Below, one piece after another: positions 55,578 to 64,000 of a stretch of 64,000 nucleotides of DNA. The notes under the pieces are model-generated. The model was not told the origin of the DNA and searched no databases. It was given only the letters and a program-made list of their open reading frames with translations. This stretch comes from Hordeum vulgare subsp. vulgare. Lineage: Eukaryota; Streptophyta; Magnoliopsida; Poales; Poaceae. Made by a program: the position numbers and the translations under genes. The DNA lies in assembly GCF_904849725.1 (NCBI RefSeq), contig NC_058521.1, positions 143,930,744-143,994,743 of the forward strand, written 5' to 3'. Numbering within the stretch: the stretch's first letter is position 1; each line of letters opens with the position of its first letter.

Positions 55578-57533
55578 TCGGAAATTATCCACAATCGGGA
55601 CGCATCAGGCCGAGTGGCAAAGTGGGCAATGAAGATGCTATACCGCGACATCAAGTTCGAAGCCAAGAAAGCTATAAAGTCTCAAGCTCTTGCTGACTTC
55701 ATAGCAGAATGGGTAGAACAACAGCAACCGACTCACATCTACTCGGCTCATTTGACCATGTTCTTCGATGGGTCCAAGATGTTGAATGGCTCCGGCGCCG
55801 GCGTAGTGCTCATATCCCCGAAAGGCGATAAACTCAAGTATGTGTTGCAGATCCGTTTTGATTCTTCCAACAATGAAGCAGAGTACGAAGCCCTCCTTTA
55901 CGGGTTGCGCATGGCCATCACACTCGGCGTCCGTCGCCTGATGGTCTATGGCGACTCAGATCTACTAGTTAATCAAGTAATGAAGGAGTGGGATGTAAGG
56001 AACCCCACCATGACTGCATACTGCAAGGCAATAAGGAAGCTCGAGAAGAAGTTTGAAGGTCTGGAACTTCACCATGTTCCCCGACTGAAAAACCAAGCAG
56101 CAGATGAATTGGCAAAACTTGGATCCAATCGGAGACCGGTCCCGAGTGATGTCTGCCTCAAGCACCTACACCTCCCCTCGGTAAAAGAAGATCCTTTTAC
56201 AGAGGAACTAGTACAATCGAAGATCTCAACAGATCCTACTGAAGTCGAGGTCCCCGCTGTGGTTGATTTGATCATGGAGATTCTAGCTGTCATTCCCGAA
56301 TGGAGTGTGTCGTTCATTGCGTACATCATGAGGCAAGAGTTACCAGAATACGAAGTCCAAGCTAGGCAGATCGTTCGCAGGTCGAAGTCCTTCACCGTCA
56401 TTGATGACCAGTTATACAGGGAAAGTATTTCAGGCGTCCTTCAGTGGTGTATCTCTCCTGAGGAGGGACAGTTAATCTTGGAAGAAATTCACTCGGGAAC
56501 CTGCGGTCATCATGCCTCCTCAAGGGCAATCGTCGCCAAAGCATTCAGAGCTGGTTTCTTCTGGTTGCAGGCGAATGAAATGGCAAAAGATATGGTCGAC
56601 CGTTGCGAAGGTTGTTAGTTCTATTCAAACAAGTCCCACAAGCCAACGTCTGCGCTGAAGTCAATTCCTCTTGCTTGGCCATTCGCCGTGTGGGGATTAA
56701 ATACAGTCGGACCATTCAGAACAGGCCAAGGAGGATTCACCCATCTGTTGTTAGCAGTCGACAAGGTTACCAAGTGGATTGAAGCCAAGCCTATCAAGAA
56801 GCTTGATGCCCTTACGACCATCAAATTTATCAGACACATCATTGCCAGATACGGGGTTCCACACAGCATAATCACCGACAATGGCACAAACTTTGACTCG
56901 GACAGGTTCAAAGGTTTTTGCACAGGCCAAGGTATCTGAGTGGATTTTGCATCCGTGGCGCACCCCCAAACAAACGGGCAAGCAGAGCGGGCGAATGGAC
57001 TTATTCTTCAAGGGTTGAAGCCTCGACTCCTGCGAGAAGTTGGACATGCCGCCGGCGCATGGGTCACCGAGCTGCCTTCGGTGCTGTGGGGCCTCCGCAC
57101 AACTCCGAATAGATCGACAGGGCGATCCCCGTTTTTCCTAGTTTATGGAGCAGAGGCAGTCCTTCCGAGTGACTTGCTTCACAACTCTCCACGAGTCGAA
57201 CTCTTCTCCGAAGCCGAAGCAGAGCAAGCCAGGCAAGACAGAGTGGATCTTCTAGAAGAAGAGCGCGAGATGGCACTGATCCGTTCAACAATTTATCAAC
57301 AAGATCTGCGGCAATTTCACGCGCGGCACGTCAGGAGCCGCACATTCCAAGCAGGCGACCTGGTGCTCCGAGTGGATCAACAGAGACCACACAAGTTGGC
57401 TCCCGCCTGGGAAGGACCGTTCATCGTTTCTAAGGTGCTGAACAACGGAGCATATCGACTCTACAACCTCGACAGGGAAACGGACGAGCCGCGAGCATGT
57501 AATGGAGATCTACTGAAGCGCTTCTACACATAA
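55578..57533 (+). pseudogene. Archaeal-type RNase H and integrase of element H
   Basis: Same frame. RNase H (about 55740-56130): FFDGSKMLNGSGAGVVL, NNEAEYEALLYGL, VYGDSDLLVNQV, NQAADELAKL, with D, E, D, D present. Integrase: zinc motif EEIHSGTCGHH..CEGC (to 56615), TAG at 56616-56618, core WGLN (56691-56702; the first catalytic Asp is replaced by Asn), ITDNGTNFDS (second Asp kept), TGA at 56937-56939, then HPQTNGQAERAN (Glu kept) and a C-terminal domain ending LKRFYT at 57533. No chromodomain. Confidence 0.85.
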
Positions 57534-57642
57534 TCGCCGACGGAGACAATGTAAAGAACAAGTATCATCGAAGTAATACAAAGCAGATTGATTTCTTGCC
57601 GATTCAAAATCCTTCCGCGTTTGCAGACTCCGGTCTAGAAAA

Positions 57643-58960
57643 CTAACACCGAGTGTGCGCTAAAAGTCACGCTCAGGGACTTAGCCGCGACCCAGAGTCG
57701 CCTAAGTAACAACTCGCTCTGAGTGTGCACGAAAAATCACACTTGGAGACTTAGCTGCGACCCAGAGTCGCCGAAGTACAAACTCGCTCCGAGTGTCCAC
57801 GAAAAGTCACACTCGGAGACTTAGCTGCAACCCAGAGTCGCCTAAGTATAAACTCGCTCCGAGTGTGCACGAAAAGTCACACTCAGAGACTTAGCTGCGT
57901 CCCAGAGTCGCCTAAGTACAAACTCGCTCCGAGTGTGCACTAAAAGTCACACACGGAGACTTAGCTGCGACCCAGAGTCGCCTAAGTACAAACTCGCTCC
58001 GAGTGTGCACTAAAAGTCACACTCGGAGACTTAGCTGCGACCCAGAGTCGCCTAAGTACAATATCGCTCCGAGTGTGCACAAAAAGTCACACTCGGAGAC
58101 TTAGCTGCGACCCAGAGTTGCCTAAGTACAAACTCGCTCCGAGTGTGCACTAAAAGTCACACTCGGAGACTTAGCTGCGACCCAGAATCGCCTAAGTAAA
58201 CAACTCACTTCGAGTGTGCACGAAAAGTCACACTCGGAGACTTAGCTGCGACCCAGAGTCGCCTAAGTACAAACTCGCTCCGAGTGTGCATTAAAAGTCA
58301 CACTCGGAGACTTAGCTGCGACCCAGAGTCGCCTAAGTACAAACTCGCTCCGAGTGTGCACTAAAAGTCACACTCGGAGACTTAGCTGCGACCCAGAATC
58401 GCCTAAGTAAACAACTCACTCCGAGTGTGCACGAAAAGTCACACTCGGGGACTTAGCTGCGACTCAGAGTCGCCTAAGTAAAAAAGCTTCCTCCGGAGTG
58501 TATACTCGAGATACACTCGGAGTCTTAGCAGACCCTCATTGAGGCTCATGTGGATGTGAAGACAACTGATAACTACATGAGTAACAACTCGCTCCGAGTG
58601 TGCACGAAAAGTCACACCCGGGGACTTAGCTGCGACCCGGAGTTGGCTAAGTAAACAACTCGCTCCGAGTGCGCACTAACAGTCACACTCGGGGACTTAG
58701 CTGCGACCCACAGTCGCCTAAGTAAAAAATCGCTCCGAGTGTGCACCCAAAGTCACACTCGGGGACTTAGCCGCGACCCAGAGTCGCCTAAGTAAAAATT
58801 CGCTCCGAGTGTGCACCAAAAGTCACACTCGGAGACTTAGCTGCGAACCAGAAGTCGCCTAAGTAAAAAGCTTCCTCCGAGTGGGCACTCGAGATACACT
58901 CGGAGGCTTAGCAGACCCTCATTGAGGCTCATGTGGATGTGAAGAGAACTGACAACTACA
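57643..58960 (+). repeat. 70-bp tandem repeats with two dividers in H 3' region
   Basis: Twelve units (57643-58483), a divider (58484-58590), four units (58591-58863) and a second divider copy (58864-58960). Each unit holds CCGAGTGTG..CACACTCGG (9-bp arms) and GCGAC..GTCGC (5-bp arms), so two hairpins per unit. The divider contains CTCGAGATACACTCGG and GACCCTCATTGAGG. Tandem repeats in the 3' untranslated region are known for Tat/Ogre elements. Confidence 0.9.
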
Positions 58961-59218
58961 TGCTCCGCATGTTTGCCATTGGCTTCACCAAGAGACGCCC
59001 AAACAAAAACTACGAGCCAAAATCGTGTCAAAAAAAACTCAACGAAAGAAGAGCAAAAGATCCGATTCGAATTCAAGTTGGATCTACGATCAGTCGGCTC
59101 GGTGTGAATCAAGTTTATCCACACTGAACCACGAATGTACCGGCCAACAGCAGTGGCCAAAGTTTAATACAGATTCCACTCAGCATACCGAGGTAAATGG
59201 CATTCAGCATAAAGTTTA

Positions 59219-59711
59219 TCAAGCGTCGCCGGGACTGGCAGGCTCCACAAAGGTGTCGAGGTCGATTCCACCTGCAATCCGAGTGGCTGTGTTGAGGAAG
59301 GTCTCCATGAAATCTTCAAATCGAAGCTTCTTGGTGTTGGCGACCTGCAACGTCTTCAGCTTGTCTTCACGAGCTTCCTTGCAGTGCACTCGGACCAGAG
59401 ACAGCGCCACGTCCGCACCAGACCGAGCGGCAGACTTCTTCCATGCCTGCACTCTGCTTGGAACGTCCTCCAGTCGAGTCATCAACCCCTCTATCTCGTT
59501 CCGGGAGTCATCTTCAGGCCACAGCTCCTTGTCGATTCGGCCGACAACTCTTCTCAGGTGACCAATGAAAGGGCCCACTCTGTTAAGGCGAGAATGCGCT
59601 CGGAGCATGTCCCGGTTAGCTTCATCGCCGAGTGGAACGTTCGGAACAAGCAACCGTTCAATTTCGGCTGTTTCAGCCTCAACATCCCGACAGAAATCTG
59701 CAAAGAAAAGA
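59219..59711 (-). pseudogene. Antisense ORF of Tat element, last exon
   Basis: Opposite in strand to gag-pol, as in Grande-type elements. Minus-strand frame from FCRDVEAETAEIERLL through WPEDDSRNEIEGLMTRLE, WKKSAARSGADVALSLVRVH and DFMETFLNTATRIAGGIDLD to a TGA at 59219. Just upstream is CTTTTCTTTGCAG (ending about 59700), a good 3' splice site, so this is likely a terminal exon and the ATG at 59836 lies in unrelated LTR sequence. The helical, charged protein has no known enzyme motif. Earlier exons were cut off by the LTR fragment. Confidence 0.6.
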
Positions 59712-59759
59712 CAAGCAGAAAATAAGCGTGGAGTGAACTCCAAAGTCGAAGCTTCTGTC

Positions 59760-59986
59760 ACGCTGATCTTTATATATTTTTCTCGAGATTTTTGGGACTC
59801 TGTAAATTGGGGTAAAAGTCCGTGCAAAAAAGACATCAGTAGACAGAAATTGGCACTGGGTGCACTGAGTTAGTAGGTTAGTCCAAATTTGTGTAAAAAG
59901 GTATGAAAGTGTCGCAAAACATATAACAATGTCACCCAAAAGATCATGGAACAAGCAAAAATTATAGATACGGTTGGGACATATCA
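59760..59986 (-). repeat. Fragment of a Gypsy LTR (outer end)
   Basis: On the minus strand starts TGATATGTCCCAACC at 59986, a variant of TGATACGTCTCC, and keeps about 225 bp (AGTGCCAATTTCTGT and so on) before joining H near 59760. It is neither a full nor a solo LTR; the left boundary is approximate. Confidence 0.6.
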
Positions 59987-60261
59987 ACAACGTCTTCCCA
60001 CGTGTCACAACTCTGGAAGTGCCTCCAAGCACCAAACTGTTCGGATACTTACAAGAACATCAATCATCAAGCCATCAATCTTCACTAGAACTCACATATC
60101 GTGAGAGTCTGATCCGCATCCTGGATGAAGCCGAGCGTTGTACTCGAAACCGCACCATCAAGTACTTCAAGGTCCAGTGGAGCAACCACACCGAGGCAGA
60201 AGCAACATGGGAGCGAGAAGACTATCTTAGATCTGAGTTTCTGACCCTTTTTAGCACCTAA
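59987..60261 (+). pseudogene. Integrase C-terminus and chromodomain
   Basis: First about 50 nt read HVSQLWKCLQAP in one frame (typical end of the integrase GPY/F region), then the frame shifts and continues as YRESLIRILDEAERCTRNR, TIKYFKVQWSNHTEAEATWE and REDYLRSEFLTLF to a TAA at 60259-60261. The KVQWSNH..E.TWE block is the chromodomain, which in chromoviruses guides insertion to chromatin marks. Confidence 0.8.
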
Positions 60262-60264
60262 CTT

Positions 60265-60302
60265 AAGAATCTCGGGGACGAGATTCTTATAAGGGGGATA
60301 GG
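60265..60302 (+). other. Stem-tetraloop and PPT of the chromovirus
   Basis: AAGAATCTCG (60265-60274), loop GGGA, CGAGATTCTT (60279-60288): a perfect 10-bp stem, two bases before the PPT AAGGGGGATAGG (60291-60302). Confidence 0.75.
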
Positions 60303-60304
60303 TC

Positions 60305-63300
60305 TGTCACACCCTGCTTTTGCACCACTTTGTCAATATTGCTTCTTTTCAAATTTGGAATAAATTAAAAAAATGAGTAAGTGCCATGAGTGTCTTGATT
60401 GTCATTGCTTGTAAGTGTGTTTGTGAGAAGATCACCAAAAATAAATTCTAAATAATTATTTCTTCAAAAATCCCTTTTAATTAAATTTTGTAACCACAAA
60501 TCCGTGCTTTGGGATTGCACTACGAGCCCCTGATTTAAAGGGAGTGCTTTTACCCAAAGGTTTTATTCTCATTCTATTATTCATATAACTCTTCAAAACC
60601 ATAAAATAGTTATTTTTAAAGTCATTTTCCTATTTTAATTATATGCCCTTTTCTAAGGCCAGAAATGGTATTTCTTGGTGGAAAATTATTTTTCTACATT
60701 AGAGAAATCTGATAAACTTTAGGAAGACTCTAAGGACATATATTTTCCATACATAAGAGTTTCAACCCCTTGTCATATTCAAAATATTGGACTAAACCCT
60801 TGAAGACCATTTTTGTCTATTTTGACCTTTTGAAATATTTCCAAAGGAAATATTCTCAATAAATTCTAAGAAAATTGTAGCATGTCCCACATGCTATATT
60901 TGGTGATCATGCCAAGTTTCACCACCATACAAGGTGGTTTGATTCACCAAATAATCGAGAAACCCTTTCTGTCTAGAACCAAGTTGGAACAACTCTACAT
61001 TGCCAAGTTTGTCCAATTGGTCTCAAACTTTGCAAGAGTGCTCAATGCCCCAAATAAGGAGGGCATGCCAAGAATTGGATTTGTGGGAATTGATTTGACC
61101 ACATTTTCTCACAAGATTGTACATCAGCCCATTTGTGGGTATTTTCAAGTTTACATTGTCAAACTTGTTCAATTGAGCTCAAATTTGGTAAAGCCTCCTA
61201 TTTATGTCCACCATCCAATCCTATTAACTATCAAAGCCATCGGAGGAGGTTAACTCCCCCAAACCAGCATCAAACACCTTCTGCCAGTTTAGAAAACCAA
61301 TAACTAGCACCCCCAACACTTACTCCCTTCACTCCAAAATTGTGTCACAGGTTGCCTGTGCCTCCCCACAGTTGCAGCCGAGACATCCAACACCAGTTCA
61401 ATGAGAGGGAGCCAAAATATCCAATTAAACAACTGAATCAATGCTGACAGCATCTGTTTACCACTCCACCTTTTGACCAGTTTGATTCCCCTAGGCCCCA
61501 AGCATCCAGAGGGCATCTAATCCACCCCAGACTCCCCCAGACATGGCCAAGATGCGCCAGAGGACGCTATCATGCCGTGGCATGCCAAAGATCCGCTCTG
61601 GACACGCTACAGGGCGCACCCGAGTCGAGGAAGGCCAGCCACTGTTAGTTCCGACCCCCTCCCGTTGCCCCTCTTTGACCACAATGTCGACCGAGGCTAG
61701 GGAAGTGTCGGGATCCTCTCTTCCCCTTATCCTCTGCCTCTGGCGACGCGTGCCCGCGCGCGCCTGAACTGGCCAGGAAAACCTCACAACCGCGGTGCGC
61801 AAAGAGCCTACCCCCGCTCCTCCTGAAGATCCCCCGTGGTCTAAAACCACGTCCGCAAAACCACGGGCTCACTCCCGAGTCCTATCTCCCCCTCTGGCCA
61901 CTGCAGCAGCATCGCCGGTGCACCACCTCTCGATGGATCGTCGCCCGCCTATATAAAGGCCCCCCCAGCTCTCCCCCGCACCTCCAGCACCTCGCTCTAA
62001 CCTCCAATTGACCACCCCCAATGCCCCTTTGAGCTAAACGAGCACCAGTGCTCGAGATCGACCGAGGCGCCGCCGCGTCGGGGCTCCGTCGATCTCGGGA
62101 CACAGGCACGCTCTGACACTCGTTCACCTCTCCTAAGACTGCAAGAGCTTCCTGGTCCTCCTCCACCTCTTCCCCGACCTTCTCCAACCTCTGAGCGTCG
62201 TCGCCAACGCCTTCCCAAAAGCCTCCCCCATGGCTTCTTCGTCGCCCTCAAGCCACCAGCGACGTTCGTTCGACCCTCATCTGAGAAGCGGGAGTGTGAG
62301 GAGTCCATTCCTGCACTCGCCCGTCCTCGACATCACCAGAACTGCCGCCGGTGAGCTCCCCCTCCCCTTTGTCCTGAGGTAGGAGACGACTCCGACAAGA
62401 GGGCCCCACCTGTCGGCATGCGTCTCTCTCCTCCTCTCTCCCCTCAGTCGCTGGCCACAGGGCTGCGTGCGTGAGGTTTAAACCTGACGGCGCGCGCGCC
62501 TAGGCTGGCTGGCTGGCTAGCTGGCCGGTTGGCCAGTTGGGCCCGCCCAGCTGCCGGCCTGGCCAGTGAGCTGGCCCTTTTCTTTATTCTTTTTCTGGAG
62601 TTTCAAAATGAATTTCCACTGGATTAAATATTCACCCAAATTCAAATCTTTTTCCACCATAATTCTTGTAAAATTATGTAGTATTTAATAATATTGCTTG
62701 TGCAATTTTTATAAAAACCTTTATACACAGTTTTAAATTAAAACCTAGTTCAAGTATTTTAGCCTGTGTTAAGAAGACTTTTAAAAGTATTTTTCCATTC
62801 CAAAACCAGAAACAAATATTTTTAGAAATAATGCTAGTATTTTACATAATAGAGTGACATTTTAGATGTGAGTTTGTGCTTTGTTTTTGGTAGTGATTCT
62901 TCTTATTATTATTACTATTACGACAATAGATCACGCGTTTGACGAAGGACTTGGACCCGAAGACCTCGAAGACCCCAGATACCTAGCTGACAAAGGCAAG
63001 CAGCCCTTTGACCATGTCTAAGAAATTATTTTCATGCATGCCATGTTGATTACTTTATTCCGATGCACATGATCATGATTAATTGGTAAGCCTCGGTAAG
63101 GTGTTACTGATGGCTCCTCTGGAGTACTTGCATTTGAACATGACCTTACCACCTATGAGGGTCATACAGATAAAAGTTGACAAGTAGTTAGTAGTTCTAT
63201 GCATAGGATGAGCATATGCATGATGATGGTAACACAGAGGTGATTACAAAGAATTTTCCAAAAACCCCGTTGGATGCCACTAATGCCCAAGGGTGATGGT

Positions 63301-63911
63301 GTTGAGTTGGATGACCACTTGAGAAAGAAGTGGTGTACCAAGGAAGAAATTGGTGTATGTGTGTGTGTGGTTTCGAAAGCAAGGAGAGATTTAAGATGTG
63401 TCGACCGTCCCAACCTTACATGTGCGACCACGATACCCCTTTATGGGATCGGGCTTTGTTGATTACTTTGGTCGACGCTAGCAGAGAGCCCGCATTACTA
63501 GTGACGGAGGTGATATGTTCACTCTCGGGACAGGGTCGTGCCAGGAAGGGCGGCTATGTTGTTTTTACAGGTTCCGGGCACACTGTTGGTCCCCGCATGG
63601 ATGATACGATCTAGAGTTGGTGCTCGTAAGACGTACATCATGTGGGCTAGGTACCAATCGAGTGGATTGTTTGTCTAGTGTCTTCACGGGAAAGGTAATG
63701 ATCGGGTACTTACCTCGGGTATGTTATATACCGCGAGTTGTGGATGACACGGAAGTGTCCCGGGTCTCGTGGGCACAATGCGCAACCTGTGTAGAGTGTA
63801 AAACTATTCAAATAGTCGTGTCCACGGTCAAGGACAGTTGGGCAATCCTGCTTAAACTACGTCCAGCCATTTTCACATAAACCACGTGTGTGTGAGTATA
63901 AGGGTGTTACA
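60305..63911 (+). repeat. 3' LTR of the chromovirus
   Basis: TGTCACACCCTG at the start and GGGTGTTACA at the end form imperfect inverted ends over 3607 bp. AT-rich U3, then TATATAAAG (61950-61958) as promoter, a GC-rich transcribed part (to about 62570), then an AT-rich end. Frames such as 60882-61253 or 61491-61850 have no recognisable domain and are treated as chance. Confidence 0.8.
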
Positions 63912-64000
63912 CGGGAAAGAGAATAAAAGGTTCAAGTCCGGTGACTTTGCAAAGAGGGTGAACCGTGAAGTGTTCAACCCTCAGCAGATATGTTGATATA
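63912..64000. other. Flank of the chromovirus LTR
   Basis: 89 bp after the LTR. CGGGA (63912-63916) would be the target copy if the insertion is intact. Nothing else can be assigned. Confidence 0.3.

Larger units (their letters stand above)
51053..59740 (+). mobile_element. Tat-clade Gypsy element H, 3' LTR missing
   Basis: 5' LTR, PBS, gag, PR, RT, RNase H, a second archaeal-type RNase H, integrase, tandem-repeat 3' region and an antisense ORF. The double RNase H and the late antisense gene are hallmarks of the Tat lineage (Ogre, Retand, Grande and relatives). It is cut at about 59740-59760 by a fragment of another LTR. One reading frame runs through 52245-57533 with four stops, so it is dead. 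Confidence 0.85.
59987..63911 (+). mobile_element. 3' end of a Tekay/Del-type chromovirus
   Basis: Integrase tail with chromodomain, hairpin, PPT and a long 3' LTR. The chromodomain and the TGTCACACCC start of the LTR fit the Tekay lineage of Gypsy. The rest of the element is missing to the left, replaced by the LTR fragment at 59986. Confidence 0.8.

Noticed and set aside
57643..58960. CRISPR-like regular repeats
   Set aside because: Units are directly adjacent with no unique spacers, and the context is a plant retrotransposon 3' region.
61491..62308. GC-rich ORFs inside the chromovirus LTR
   Set aside because: They lie in the transcribed GC-rich part of the LTR and show no conserved motif.

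Overview
The window looks like plant intergenic DNA from a large grass genome, most likely Triticeae (wheat, barley, Aegilops or a relative). Reasons: almost every base belongs to nested LTR retrotransposons; LTRs starting TGATACGTCTCC recur on both strands and match what I recall of abundant Triticeae Gypsy families (Sabrina, WHAM and relatives); there is an Angela/BARE/WIS-like Copia LTR and a CACTA transposon with grass-type termini. I see no ordinary host gene, rRNA, tRNA, CRISPR or bacterial-type operon. Family names are from memory; the structures are read from the sequence.

Layout. (1) 1-2465: 5' half of a minus-strand Gypsy element (gag, PBS, 5' LTR) inserted in an older plus-strand Gypsy LTR (2466-3085, resuming at 18918). 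(2) 3086-18912: element B, minus strand, two LTRs and a 5-bp target duplication GACAT. It is split by element C (5691-15545), which carries gag, protease and an ATHILA ORF-1-like gene but no RT or integrase. (3) 18918-21730: end of the old LTR, a minus-strand chromovirus-like LTR fragment and unassigned GC-rich DNA. (4) 21731-34202: a CACTA transposon carrying Gypsy element D (23808-33315), whose 5' LTR is in turn split by deletion remnant E (30670-32710). (5) 34203-47475: a decayed Angela-like Copia element inserted near the CACTA right end and split by complete Gypsy element A (36932-44713, duplication ATGGC). (6) 47476-51052: two rearranged Gypsy pieces, F (plus) and G (minus), joined through their 3' regions. 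(7) 51053-about 59740: a Tat-clade Gypsy element H with gag, PR, RT, two RNase H domains and integrase in one stop-riddled frame, then a structured tandem-repeat 3' region and an antisense ORF. (8) 59987-63911: integrase tail with chromodomain and a 3.6-kb 3' LTR of a Tekay/Del-type chromovirus.

How the parts work together. A, B and D have different ORFs and no polymerase, and F and G are pieces of similar elements, so the group should depend on proteins from other elements. They share untranslated parts: a tRNA-Asp-type primer site (A, B, D), an about 48-nt box after the ORF (A, B, D, G), twin hairpins that copy the polypurine-tract core (all five), repeated TTATAT-containing units (A, D, F, G), and a GC-rich stem upstream of the LTR TATA box with an apparent compensatory base change. 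This shared non-coding cassette is the best candidate here for a poorly described system, possibly the signals by which non-autonomous Gypsy elements are recognised and copied in trans. Second is evidence, in four LTR families, that primer-binding sites have been repeatedly absorbed into LTR 3' ends.
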